Source of the DNA: Sphingomonas sanguinis NBRC 13937
GTDB taxonomy: Bacteria; Pseudomonadota; Alphaproteobacteria; Sphingomonadales; Sphingomonadaceae
Assembly (NCBI RefSeq): GCF_001591005.1
Contig: NZ_BCTY01000004.1
Coordinates: forward strand, 101,092-165,091
Direction of reading: 5' to 3'
DNA: 64,000 nucleotides
The notes under the pieces were generated by a model. The model saw nothing but the letters and a program-made list of their open reading frames with translations. It was not told where the DNA came from and searched no databases. Every line of letters begins with the position of its first letter. The stretch's first letter is position 1. This document shows, one piece after another, positions 8,165 through 17,350 of this stretch. The position numbers and the translations under genes are program-made.

Positions 8165-11100
8165 GTGGCGCAAAGGGCGATCCATTACCTCTCGACCGTG
8201 GCCTTTGGTCTGATCGCCACCCCGGCGCTGGCCGATACGACCGTGGGCGGCGCGACCACCACGCCGCTCGCGACCTCGACCGCGGGGAATGTGACGATCG
8301 CCAGCGGCGGGTCGATCACGCCGGGCGGGACGGGAGCGGCCGTCACCATCGACAGCAACGCCACCGTGTCCAATGCCGGTTCGATCACGTCGAAAGACAT
8401 CAGCAACAGCATCGGCATCCTGGCCAATCCCAGCGTCACCAGCGGGATCACCAACAGCGGCTCGATCGCGTTGACCGAAAGCTATACGCGCACCGACACC
8501 AATGGCGACAGCGTGCTCGACGGGCCTTATGCGCAGGGCTCGGCCCGGTTCGGCATCCAGACGCTGGGCGCGTTCAACGGCACGATCACGAATAGCGGCA
8601 CGATCACGGTCAACGGCAACACCAGCGCGGGCATCGCGCTCGGCGGACCGTTGAACGGCAGCTTGGTCCATAGCGGCACGACCACCGTGTACGGCGATGC
8701 CAGCTATGGCATCGTTACCGGCGCGGTGAACGGCGACGTGACGCTGGGCGGTTCGATCTCCGCCTACGGCACGGGCAGCAGTGCGACGGTGCTGAACGGG
8801 CCGGTGTCCGGCGCGGTGAACGTGACCGCGACGATGGCGACCAGCGGCTATAGCTCGGTGACACTGCCGACCAGCGTGGCCAGCCTGACCGCGCAGAATC
8901 TGGCGCTGGGCGGCCCGACCCTGTGGGTCGCGGGCAATGTCGGCGGCGGCGTCACCATCGCGGCGGCGACCAGCACGACGACCAACGGAACGACCACGAC
9001 GACGACGGCGGGCACGCTGACCAATTATGGCAGTGCGCCCGCGCTCCAGATCGGGTTGGCCGGCAGCGCGACGACGATCGGCGCGATTGCGGGTGACACC
9101 GGCGGTTATAGCGTCGCGATCAATGGCACCGCGACCGGCTCGGGCGTCTATGCGGGCAATGCGACCAATGCGGTGCGTATCGGCGGCCTGGGCGGCGCCA
9201 CCGCCCTGACCGGCGGCATGGTCGTACGCGGCAGCGTCAGCGCGGCGTCCAATGCCGCCAGCGCGACGGGTATCTGGATCGGCAGCGGCACGACCGCACC
9301 CGCGCTCGACAATAGCGGCATCGTCAATGCCAGCGGGGCGGGCGGCGCGGGGCAGGCATCGACGGCGGTGCTGATCGACACCGGCGCCTCGGTCGGGTCG
9401 ATGACCAACAGCGGCTCGATCACCGCGCTGTCCGCCACCGGCGCGACCAGCTATGCGGTGCGCGACCTGTCGGGCACGCTGGCGTCGATCACGAACACCG
9501 GCACCATCCTTGCCAATGGCCAGGGCACCCCGATCGCGATGGACTTGTCGGCCAATGCGACCGGGACCAGCATCACCCAGAATTTCCCGACGACCGGCAG
9601 CATCGCCCCTTCGATCACCGGCGCGATCCTGTTCGGCAGCGGCCCCGACAGCCTGACGATCAATGCGGGCAAGGTGGTGGGCAATGTCACCTTCGGCGCG
9701 GGCAGCAATGCGATGACGCTGGCTGGGGCGGGGACCTATAACGGCATGGCCGATTTTGGCGGCGGTGCCTCGACGCTGGGCCTGTCGGGCACCTCCTCCT
9801 TTACCGGCGGGCTCGCCCATGCGGGCAACACCGCCGTCACGATCAATGGCGGCACGTTGAACCTGAGCGCCACGGGAACGACGACGATCGGCGCGTTGAC
9901 GCTGAACGGCGGTACGCTGGGCGTGACGGTGAACGGAACGAGCGGCACCGCCAGCCTGCTCGACGTCACCGGCACCGCGACGATCGGCACGGGGGCGCAG
10001 GTCGCGGTGCTGGCGACCGCGCTGAACAATGCGGTCGGCAGCTATACCGTGCTGCAGGCGGGCACGCTGAACGGTGCGGCCAATCTGGGGCTGGCCGATC
10101 TCAGCCTGCCTTATCTGTTCACCGGGACGCTCGGCGCGGATGCCACCGGCCATGCCGTCATCGTCACCGTCGCGCGCAAGAGCGCCGCACAACTCGGCCT
10201 GACCGGAGCGTTGGCGAGCGTCTATGACCCTGCCTATGCCGCCGCGCTGGGCGACGCGGCGGTGGGCGATACCTTCCTGTCCTGGAGCAATGGCACGCAG
10301 GTCGCGGCGGGGCTTCGCCAGATGCTGCCCGACGATGGCGGTGGCAATTTCGATTCGGTCAGCCTGTCGTCGCGCGCGCTCAACCGCATCCTGGCCGATC
10401 CCGAAATGCCGCCGCTGCGCCACAATGGTTATGCGGGCTGGTTGCAGCAGGTCGCCTGGGCCGACCGCAAGGGTACGGGCGGCAGCGCGGGGTATGACGT
10501 CAGCGGCTGGGGCCTGACCGGCGGCGTGGAACATGGCCTGGGCGGCTTTGGCCGGGTGGGCGTATCGGTGGCCTATCTGATCGGCATCAATGACGCGGTC
10601 GACAATGCCGACGCAATGACCAGCCAGGAATATAAGGGCGGCTTGTACTGGCGCGGCCAGTGGGGCGGGCTGCACGCCTTTGCGACCGGCATGATCGGCG
10701 CGATCAGCTTCGACGGTAACCGGACCTTCAACGGGACCAGTGGGGGCAACGCCTTCAGCCGCACCGCCAATGGCCGTTCGCGCGGGCGGACCTATGACGC
10801 GGCGGGCGGCCTGTCCTATCAACTCGATATCGGTCGCCTGTACCTGCGGCCCCAGGCGACGATCGACTATGTCCGGCTGAACCAGAATGGCTATGCCGAA
10901 ACCGGCGGCGGCGCGGGCTTCGACCTGATGCTGGCGGGGCGCAGCGCCTATGAGACGGGCGTCAACACGACGCTGGCGCTGGGCTATAACTTCCGCAAGC
11001 CCGATCCCGAGGACGGCGGCTTCCTGCGCGTCGAGGTCGAGGGCGGCGACCGCGCGCTGCTCAACAGCCATATGGATGCGACGGTGGCGAGCTTCGCCGG

Positions 11101-11269
11101 CGGCAGCGACTTCGCACTGACGCCCGAGGCGCGCAAGGCGGGCTGGCTGGGCAATGTCCGGCTAAAGGGCGGCAGCCGCTATTTCGCCGTCAATGTCGAT
11201 GTCGGAGAAGAGCGCCAGCAGGACCATACCGGCGTGGCGGGCAAGATGGGGCTGACGCTCGCCTTTTGA
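8165..11269 (+). CDS. Autotransporter (type Va secretion) with repetitive passenger
   Basis: About 1034 residues from the GTG at 8165, which gives a compact signal peptide (AIHYLSTVAFGLIATPALA). A TTG at 8096 would add 23 residues and cannot be excluded. Residues about 25-690 are a beta-helix-type passenger rich in Gly, Thr, Ser and Asn with recurring strand-turn units of the form SGSI/NSGTI/NTGTI every 20-45 residues. The last about 280 residues form the autotransporter beta-barrel (alternating aromatic strands, YAGWLQQVAWADRKG onward) ending in the expected terminal aromatic, LTLAF. Acts as a surface-exposed or released adhesin-like protein; the ligand is unknown. Strong GC-skewed shadow frames on the other strand are artefacts of this composition. 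Confidence 0.85.
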   Translation: MAQRAIHYLSTVAFGLIATPALADTTVGGATTTPLATSTAGNVTIASGGSITPGGTGAAVTIDSNATVSNAGSITSKDISNSIGILANPSVTSGITNSGSIALTESYTRTDTNGDSVLDGPYAQGSARFGIQTLGAFNGTITNSGTITVNGNTSAGIALGGPLNGSLVHSGTTTVYGDASYGIVTGAVNGDVTLGGSISAYGTGSSATVLNGPVSGAVNVTATMATSGYSSVTLPTSVASLTAQNLALGGPTLWVAGNVGGGVTIAAATSTTTNGTTTTTTAGTLTNYGSAPALQIGLAGSATTIGAIAGDTGGYSVAINGTATGSGVYAGNATNAVRIGGLGGATALTGGMVVRGSVSAASNAASATGIWIGSGTTAPALDNSGIVNASGAGGAGQASTAVLIDTGASVGSMTNSGSITALSATGATSYAVRDLSGTLASITNTGTILANGQGTPIAMDLSANATGTSITQNFPTTGSIAPSITGAILFGSGPDSLTINAGKVVGNVTFGAGSNAMTLAGAGTYNGMADFGGGASTLGLSGTSSFTGGLAHAGNTAVTINGGTLNLSATGTTTIGALTLNGGTLGVTVNGTSGTASLLDVTGTATIGTGAQVAVLATALNNAVGSYTVLQAGTLNGAANLGLADLSLPYLFTGTLGADATGHAVIVTVARKSAAQLGLTGALASVYDPAYAAALGDAAVGDTFLSWSNGTQVAAGLRQMLPDDGGGNFDSVSLSSRALNRILADPEMPPLRHNGYAGWLQQVAWADRKGTGGSAGYDVSGWGLTGGVEHGLGGFGRVGVSVAYLIGINDAVDNADAMTSQEYKGGLYWRGQWGGLHAFATGMIGAISFDGNRTFNGTSGGNAFSRTANGRSRGRTYDAAGGLSYQLDIGRLYLRPQATIDYVRLNQNGYAETGGGAGFDLMLAGRSAYETGVNTTLALGYNFRKPDPEDGGFLRVEVEGGDRALLNSHMDATVASFAGGSDFALTPEARKAGWLGNVRLKGGSRYFAVNVDVGEERQQDHTGVAGKMGLTLAF

Positions 11270-11314
11270 TGCGGCTCGTCCCGGCCCGCCCAGACGGCGG
11301 GCCGGGGGACCTTG

Positions 11315-13360
11315 TTACCAGACGTGGACGCGCTTTTCGGGCGGCAGGTACAGCGCCTGGCCTGGCTGGACGTGGAACGGCGCGTACCAGGCGTCGAGGT
11401 TGCGCACGGTCAGCACGCGCCACGGGGCGGGCGCGTGGACATCGGTGGCGATCCGCGCGCGCAGCGCCCGGTCGCGCATCTTGCTCCGCCAGCCTTGGGC
11501 AAAGGCCAGGAAGAAGCGCTGGTCGCCGGTCAGCCCGTCGATGACGGGGGCAGGCTTGCCGCCCAGCGAGGCCTTGTATGCTTCATAGGCGGCGGTAAGC
11601 CCCGCGACATCGGCGATATTCTCGCCCAGTTCCTGTTCGCCGTTCAGATGCAGGCCGGGCAGCGCCTCATAGGCGCTGTACTGCGCGACGAGCGCCTGGC
11701 CCGCTTCCTCGAACCGCTTCAGGTCGGCGGGCGTCCACCAATTGTGCAGGCGGCCCGTCGAGTCGAAATCGGCACCCAGATTGTCGAAGCTGTGGCTGAT
11801 CTCATGCCCGATCACCGACCCGATCGCGCCGTAATTGGCGGCCGCGTCGAACTTCGGGTCGAAATAGGGGCTCTCCAGGATCGCGGCCGGGAAGTTCAGT
11901 GCGTTCTGCAGCGGCAGGTTGACCGCGTTCACCGTCTGCGGCGTCATCCACCATTCGCTGCGGTCGACCGGCTTGCCCAGCTTGCCGAGATGATAGCGGT
12001 ACATGGCGAGGCGGGCGCGCTGGGCATTGCCGACGGGGTCGTCGGCGCGCACCGCGAACTTCGGGTAATTCCACCAATGATCGGGATAGCCGACGCCGAC
12101 CTTCAGCACGGCCAGCTTGCGCCGCGCCTCCGCCTTGGTTGCGGGCGCCATCCAGTCGAGCGCGGCGACGCGCCGGTCGAAGGCACCGACGATGTTCTTC
12201 ACCATCGTCTGGATCTCGGTCTTGGACGAGGCGGGGAAATAGCGCTGGGCATAGATCTTGCCCACCGCCTCGCCCAGCGCGCCGTTGACCGCCGCGATGC
12301 CGCGCTTCTCGCGCGGTTGCTGGGCGGGCGTGCCGGTCAGCGTGCGACCGTAAAAGCCGAACGAGGCGTCGTCGATCGCCTTGGGCAGGACGCTCGTGAC
12401 CTGATTGATCGTGTGGAAGGCCAGCCAGTCCTGCCAGCTTTGCAGCGGCTCGCTGGCGACCAGCGCGGACAGCTTGGTGATCGCGTCCGGCTGCCACGCG
12501 ATGAAGTCGCGCTGCCCGGCGGGAAGGCCCGCCGCCGTCCAGAAGGCGGTCCAGTCCAGCCCCGGCGCGCGGGCGTCGAAATCGGCGCGTGTCCAGGGAT
12601 TGTCGCCCTTGTGCGCATCCTGGCTGGCGATGATGTCGGTCTGGGCGGCGGCGATCTTCGTCTCCAGCGCGAAGACGCGGGCGGCGCGCCCTTGCGGATC
12701 GGAAAGCCCCGCCAGCTGCATCAGCTGGGTAAGATAAGCCTGATAGGCGGTGCGGATCTCTGCCATTTCGGGCTTGTCGGACAGGTAATAATCGCGGTCG
12801 GGCAGGCCCAGGCCGCCCTGCATCAGATAGGGGACGTTGCGTGTCGGCTGGTTCAGGTCCTGGCTGACGAACAGGCCGAACAGGTCGTTGGTGCTGGCGT
12901 AATTGTTGTTGTTGAACGGGTCGGTATCCGACCGCATCGCCGCACCAATCGCGCGTGACAGGTCGCTTTTGTTCTTGATCGCGGCGATGGCGGAAAGGCT
13001 CGCCTGGATCGGCGTCAGCCCGCGCGCCTCGATACCGTTCGTGTCGGTATAGGCGGCGTAATAATCGGCGATCCGCTGCTGGTCGCTACCCGGCGCGCCT
13101 CTGGTCGCGGCGGCACCCTTGATGATCGCGGCGGTGCGGGCCTCGGCGCGCAGCGACACGTCCAGCCCGACGCCGATCGACGAGCGGTCGGCGGGGATTT
13201 CGGCGGTCTTGCGCCAGCCGCCATTGGCATAGGTGTCGAAATTGTCGCCCGGCTTTACGCTGGGGTCCATATAGGCCTTGTCCACGCCCGGCAGCGAACC
13301 GGTCTGGGCGATCGCGGCGGTGGTGACGAGTAGGGCGGCGGCAAAGGCGAAGCGCTTCAT
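11315..13360 (-). CDS. M13 family metallopeptidase (neprilysin/PepO type)
   Basis: 681-residue zinc endopeptidase. N-terminal signal peptide MKRFAFAAALLVTTAAIAQ. Zinc site H519-E-I-S-H523, with the third ligand in GENIADVAGL downstream; NAFYxP-like and VNAVNLPLQNALNFPAAIL elements upstream match the M13 substrate-binding edge. The C-terminal end VHVW corresponds to the CRVW end of neprilysins, but the cysteine is replaced by valine, as is common in bacteria without the disulfide. Likely periplasmic, cleaving short peptides. Convergent with the autotransporter gene, 45 bp apart. Confidence 0.92.
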   Translation of the reverse strand: MKRFAFAAALLVTTAAIAQTGSLPGVDKAYMDPSVKPGDNFDTYANGGWRKTAEIPADRSSIGVGLDVSLRAEARTAAIIKGAAATRGAPGSDQQRIADYYAAYTDTNGIEARGLTPIQASLSAIAAIKNKSDLSRAIGAAMRSDTDPFNNNNYASTNDLFGLFVSQDLNQPTRNVPYLMQGGLGLPDRDYYLSDKPEMAEIRTAYQAYLTQLMQLAGLSDPQGRAARVFALETKIAAAQTDIIASQDAHKGDNPWTRADFDARAPGLDWTAFWTAAGLPAGQRDFIAWQPDAITKLSALVASEPLQSWQDWLAFHTINQVTSVLPKAIDDASFGFYGRTLTGTPAQQPREKRGIAAVNGALGEAVGKIYAQRYFPASSKTEIQTMVKNIVGAFDRRVAALDWMAPATKAEARRKLAVLKVGVGYPDHWWNYPKFAVRADDPVGNAQRARLAMYRYHLGKLGKPVDRSEWWMTPQTVNAVNLPLQNALNFPAAILESPYFDPKFDAAANYGAIGSVIGHEISHSFDNLGADFDSTGRLHNWWTPADLKRFEEAGQALVAQYSAYEALPGLHLNGEQELGENIADVAGLTAAYEAYKASLGGKPAPVIDGLTGDQRFFLAFAQGWRSKMRDRALRARIATDVHAPAPWRVLTVRNLDAWYAPFHVQPGQALYLPPEKRVHVW

Positions 13361-13464
13361 GAGTGTCCCGAAATCCTATGGTGCTGCCGGTGATGGAGAA
13401 CCCGCGCTCGGATCAAGTCAAGTGACGGGCTTGTCATCAAAGCGCGAATGACGCTCTAACTCTT

Positions 13465-13483
13465 CCTCCCCTTCCAGGGGAGG
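13465..13483. terminator. Short GC-rich hairpin between M13 peptidase and MFS gene
   Basis: Perfect 8-bp stem CCTCCCCT / AGGGGAGG with a 3-nt loop (13465-13472, 13476-13483), 18 bp past the end of the MFS gene on the minus strand. It has no clear T-tract, so it may be an mRNA-stabilising or repeat-derived hairpin rather than a true intrinsic terminator. Confidence 0.45.
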
Positions 13484-13503
13484 CAGAAGTCCGAGACGTC
13501 GAC

Positions 13504-14727
13504 CTATCCCGCATGGCGGGCGCGGAACAGCTGGCGGTCCTCGATGAGATAGACGAGCGTGAGCACGCCGAGCCCGATCGCCAGATAGCCGATCGCCAGC
13601 GGATAGGTGGTGCCGTTATAGGCCTGGCCGATCGCCGAGCCGACGATGACGGCGCCGACGCTGGTGATGAAGCCTTGGATCGACGAGGCAGTGCCCGCGA
13701 TATGGCCGACCGGCTCCATCGCCATCGCCCCGAAATTCGATCCGCACAGGCCGATGCACGTCATGCTGAGCGCCTGGAACAGCATATAGGTGATCAGCGT
13801 CTCGTGTCCCGCCGCGATGACACCCAGATGCAGCACCGACAGCGCGATCAGCCCCAGCACCGCCGACTGCGAGATCAGCCGCGTGCCCAGCCGCTCGACC
13901 AACCGACTGTTAGCGAAGGACGCGCAGCCCATGGAAAAGGCGCACAGCGCGAACAGGATGGTGAAGCGGTCGCCTGCGCCGAACTCGTCGACGAAGATCT
14001 GCTGTGCCGAGGAGACGAAGGCAATGACCCCGCCAAAGGTCATCGACGCGCACACCGCATAGCCCGCCGAGAAGCGGTTGATCAGGGTCAGGCGATAGGC
14101 GTTCTTCAGCGACGCCAGCGACAAAGGCGAGCGTCGCGCGACGGGCAGGGACTCCGTCAGGCGCAGCGCCGACCAGGCCAGCACGAAGGCGGCGAAACCG
14201 GCCAGCGCGTAGAAGATGAACCGCCACGGCCCGAAGCCCAGCAGCACCTGGCCCAGGCTGGGCGCCATGATCGGCACCAGGAAGAAGATCATCTGCGCGA
14301 TCGACAGGGTGCGCGCCATCTGGCGGCCCGAAAACCGGTCGCGCACGATCGCCACCGCCAGCACGCGGGTGGAGGCGGACATCAGCCCCTGCAACACCCG
14401 CGCACCGAGCAGCGCGGCAAAGGTCTGAGACCCCGCCGCAAAGATGCTGGCGCCCACGAACCCGGCCAGCGTCACCAGCAGGATCGGCCGCCGCCCATAG
14501 CGATCGGCGAGCGGGCCATAGACCAGCTGACCCGCGCCGAAGCCCAGCATATAGACGGTGATGATCCATTGCCGGTGGTTGGCGGTGGCGATCCCCAGCT
14601 GGCGACCCATATCGGCAAGCGCCGGGAGCATCAGGTCGACGCCCAGTGCGTTGACCGCCATCAAGGCCGCGATGAAGGCGACATATTCGCCCGCGCGCAT
14701 GGGGGCGCGTTCAGTCTGATCCGTCAT
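13504..14727 (-). CDS. MFS multidrug efflux transporter (Bcr/CflA type)
   Basis: 407-residue, 12-helix major facilitator. The signature loop between helices 2 and 3 is present as YGPLADRYGRRPIL, and the antiporter-type helix 5 region reads APSLGQVLLGFGPWRFIF, which is typical of the DHA1 Bcr/CflA drug:proton antiporters. N-terminal MTDQTERAPMRAGEYVAFIAA begins close to the first helix. Single gene; no adjacent TetR or MarR regulator. The substrate cannot be told from sequence. Confidence 0.85.
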   Translation of the reverse strand: MTDQTERAPMRAGEYVAFIAALMAVNALGVDLMLPALADMGRQLGIATANHRQWIITVYMLGFGAGQLVYGPLADRYGRRPILLVTLAGFVGASIFAAGSQTFAALLGARVLQGLMSASTRVLAVAIVRDRFSGRQMARTLSIAQMIFFLVPIMAPSLGQVLLGFGPWRFIFYALAGFAAFVLAWSALRLTESLPVARRSPLSLASLKNAYRLTLINRFSAGYAVCASMTFGGVIAFVSSAQQIFVDEFGAGDRFTILFALCAFSMGCASFANSRLVERLGTRLISQSAVLGLIALSVLHLGVIAAGHETLITYMLFQALSMTCIGLCGSNFGAMAMEPVGHIAGTASSIQGFITSVGAVIVGSAIGQAYNGTTYPLAIGYLAIGLGVLTLVYLIEDRQLFRARHAG

Positions 14728-14800
14728 GATGGTCCGTCTAGGGATGCCAAGTGGCGGTGACCATGGCTAAATCCCGAAAGACGATCGACATTTATGCCCC

Positions 14801-14826
14801 CCCACTCCCCTTGATAGGGGAGTGGG
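14801..14826. repeat. Perfect 10-bp-stem hairpin
   Basis: CCCACTCCCC, six-base loop, GGGGAGTGGG. Lies between the divergently read MFS end region and the GH3 end; resembles other C/T-rich palindromes in this window (27804-27925 and 63922-63943) and is probably a dispersed palindromic element. Confidence 0.5.
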
Positions 14827-14859
14827 TTAGCTGGGCTTCCTAAACGGCATTCGGGCCTT

Positions 14860-14902
14860 CGCCGGAAGGGGGTGATGCGTTCTGCGACGCCCCCTTCCGG
14901 CG
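14860..14902. terminator. Long inverted repeat downstream of GH3 gene
   Basis: CGCCGGAAGGGGG at 14860-14872 and its reverse complement at 14890-14902, 17-nt loop. Starts 6 bp past the GH3 stop codon on the minus strand, so it probably ends or stabilises that transcript; a U-rich tail is absent. Confidence 0.55.
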
Positions 14903-14908
14903 GCGAAT

Positions 14909-17185
14909 TTACTTCACCAACTCGAACGTCCCGTGCGCGCCGTCGGCCTGCGCCGAGGGCGCGATCCACACGTCGAAGGTGCCGGGCTCGACCGTCGGGC
15001 GCAGGTCGGTGCCCAGGAATTCGAGCTGCGCACGGGTCAGGGTGAAGCTGACCCGCTCGCTCTTGCCTGGCGCCAGCGCGACCTTGCGGAACGCCTTCAT
15101 CTCGCGCACCGGCCGGGTGATGCTGGCCACCCGGTCGCGGATATAGAGCTGGACCAACTCCTCGCAGGCCCGCGTGCCGGTGTTGGTCACGGTCGCCGAT
15201 ACGGTAATCCGCCCGTCCCAGGCCAGGCTGGCGGGCACGTCGGCGGCGTCATAGGTAACCTTGCCGTAGGTCAGCCCGTGGCCGAACGGATAGAGCGCGG
15301 CATTGGGCGCGGTCCGCCACTGCGTCTTGTAGGGCACGCGCGTGCCAGCGGGGGCGGGGCGGCCGGTTTCCTTGTGCGCGTAATAATAGGGTTCCTGCCC
15401 GCTTTCATAGGGAAAGCTCAGCGGCAGACGGCCCGAGGGGCCGACCTTGCCGAACAGCACGTCGGCAATGGCATGGCCGGTTTCCGATCCCAGGAACCAA
15501 GTGACCAGGATCGCGGGCGCGTCCTTGACCGCGCCCTCCAGCGCCAGGCCGCGACCGTTCTTGAGGAGAACGACGATCGGCTTGCCCGTTTTCGCCACCG
15601 CCTCGGCCAGCGCCATTTGTGGCGCGGGCACGGTGATCGAGGTGCGCGACTGCGCCTCGCCCGACATGCTCTCGCTCTCGCCGATCGCCAGTACCACGAC
15701 ATCCGCGCCCTGCGCCGCCGCGACCGCCGCCTCGATCCCGCCGGGTAGCGCGTCCTCGACGCCCGAGCCCGGCGTGACGGTCACATTCTTCGCGCCAGCC
15801 GCGCGCAGGCCGGTCACCAGATCGATCGCCTGGTTGTTATCGCCATACACCACCCAGGGGCCGTTCAGGTCATGCTGGCCGCTGGCAAAGGGACCGATCA
15901 GCGCGATCTTGCGGGCGGGGTCGAGCGGCAACAGGTCGCCGTCATTCTTCAGCAGCACCATCGATTTCTGCGCCGCCTCGCGCGACAGGGCGATGGCGGC
16001 CTTGGTCCGCGACCGCGCGGTTTCGCGCTTGCGGTCGATGCGGCGGAAGGGATCGTCGAACAGGCCGAGCATCTGCTTGACCGCCAGCACGCGCCGGACC
16101 GAGCGGTCGAGCACCTCTTGCGGCACCGCGCCCTCACGCACCAGGCTGGGCAGGTGGAGCGCGTACAGGTTCGACTGCATGCTCATGTCGACACCCGCCA
16201 GGAAGGCGATGCGCGCCGCGTCCTTGCCATCCTTGGCGAAACCGGCGGCGATCATCTCTTCGTCGCCGGTATAGTCGGAGACGATGATGCCGGGGAATTT
16301 CCACTCGTCGCGCAGCAACTGCTTCATCAGCCAGGGATTGCCGGTCGAGGGGATGCCGTTGATCTCGTTGAACGAGGCCATGCCGCTCATCGCGCCCGCG
16401 TCGAACCCGGCCTTGTAGGGCGGCAGATAGACTTCGCGCAGCGTCCGCTCCGACATGTCGACGATGTTGTAGTCGAGGCCGCTCTCCGCCGCGCCATACG
16501 CCGCGAAATGCTTGATGCAGGCCATCACCGCATCGTCGGCGGCCAGGTTCTTGCCCTGGAAGCCCTTCACCCGGGCGATGGCGAACAGCTGGCCCAGCAT
16601 CGGGTCCTCGCCCGCGCCCTCCATGGTGCGGCCCCAGCGCTGGTCGCGCGCGATGTCGACCATCGGGAAGAAGGTCCAGTCGATGCCCGCACCCGCCGCC
16701 TCATAGGCCGCCATGCGCGCGGTGCGCATCGCCAGGTCGGGGTCGAAGCTGGCGGCCTCGGCGACCGGCACCGGGAATATGGTGCGATGGCCGTGGATCA
16801 CGTCGGCGGCGAAGATCAGCGGGATTTTCAGCCGCGAATCGCGCATCACCGCGCCCTGCATCCGCCGCGCCATCTCCGCGCCGTTGCCGTTAAATACGCC
16901 GGTCAGCTTGCCCGCGACGGCATCGGCCAGCTGCCCCTCGAAGCTGGGGCCGTTGGACGGCGGGTTGAGCGCGGTGGCGACGCCGCCGCCCCAGGCGGCT
17001 GCGTTCAGCTGCAACTGCCCGGCCTTTTCTTCCAGCGTCATCTTGGCCAGGATCGCCTCGACCGCAGGCGACAGGGTGGCGCCATCGGCCTGCGCCAGCA
17101 GCGCGCGGGCGGGGCTGGCCGCCCAGGCGGCGACGGTGCCCATGCCCAGCAGCGCGGCGCGGCGCGAAATGGTGTTGTCGGACAT
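14909..17185 (-). CDS. Glycoside hydrolase family 3 beta-glucosidase/xylosidase (BglX-like)
   Basis: 758 residues. Opens with a twin-arginine-like signal (TISRRAALLGMG, then an Ala-rich h-region ending ARALLAQ), so it is likely periplasmic. Domain order: (alpha/beta)8 barrel with FAADVIHGHRTIFP and nucleophile D304 in GIIVSDYTG; second alpha/beta domain with the GESESMSGEAQSR acid/base region; C-terminal fibronectin-III-like domain (about 660-758, VTNTGTRACEELVQLYIRD). Acts as an exo-beta-glycosidase on oligosaccharides. Divergent from lacI with a perfect LacI-type operator in the 165-bp gap, so probably repressed by it. Specificity (glucose versus xylose) is not decided. Confidence 0.9.
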   Translation of the reverse strand: MSDNTISRRAALLGMGTVAAWAASPARALLAQADGATLSPAVEAILAKMTLEEKAGQLQLNAAAWGGGVATALNPPSNGPSFEGQLADAVAGKLTGVFNGNGAEMARRMQGAVMRDSRLKIPLIFAADVIHGHRTIFPVPVAEAASFDPDLAMRTARMAAYEAAGAGIDWTFFPMVDIARDQRWGRTMEGAGEDPMLGQLFAIARVKGFQGKNLAADDAVMACIKHFAAYGAAESGLDYNIVDMSERTLREVYLPPYKAGFDAGAMSGMASFNEINGIPSTGNPWLMKQLLRDEWKFPGIIVSDYTGDEEMIAAGFAKDGKDAARIAFLAGVDMSMQSNLYALHLPSLVREGAVPQEVLDRSVRRVLAVKQMLGLFDDPFRRIDRKRETARSRTKAAIALSREAAQKSMVLLKNDGDLLPLDPARKIALIGPFASGQHDLNGPWVVYGDNNQAIDLVTGLRAAGAKNVTVTPGSGVEDALPGGIEAAVAAAQGADVVVLAIGESESMSGEAQSRTSITVPAPQMALAEAVAKTGKPIVVLLKNGRGLALEGAVKDAPAILVTWFLGSETGHAIADVLFGKVGPSGRLPLSFPYESGQEPYYYAHKETGRPAPAGTRVPYKTQWRTAPNAALYPFGHGLTYGKVTYDAADVPASLAWDGRITVSATVTNTGTRACEELVQLYIRDRVASITRPVREMKAFRKVALAPGKSERVSFTLTRAQLEFLGTDLRPTVEPGTFDVWIAPSAQADGAHGTFELVK

Positions 17186-17257
17186 CGGCCTTCTACTCCC
17201 CTAAACCACGGCGAACGTTCGGACGTTTCGCATTACAGCATGGATGTTGACGCTATT

Positions 17258-17273
17258 GTGTAACCGGTTACAC
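17258..17273. promoter_or_regulatory. LacI-family operator O1 (GTGTAACCGGTTACAC)
   Basis: Perfect 16-bp palindrome with the central CG typical of LacI/GalR operators. Sits midway in the divergent region: 73 bp upstream of the GH3 start and 78 bp upstream of lacI. Placed to control both directions. Related sites recur upstream of the TonB receptor at 19954 and 19974. Confidence 0.8.
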
Positions 17274-17350
17274 AGGCGATCGGCATCGCACAAGATGCGA
17301 CACATGCTATAGCGGGTTTCCTCGCGCATTTTGCGGGGAAGGGGAGGAAT

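Noticed and set aside
8138..11071. 977-codon open frame opposite the autotransporter
   Set aside because: Low-complexity Arg/Ala/Gly translation produced by the repetitive, GC-rich passenger; no domain, no ribosome site.
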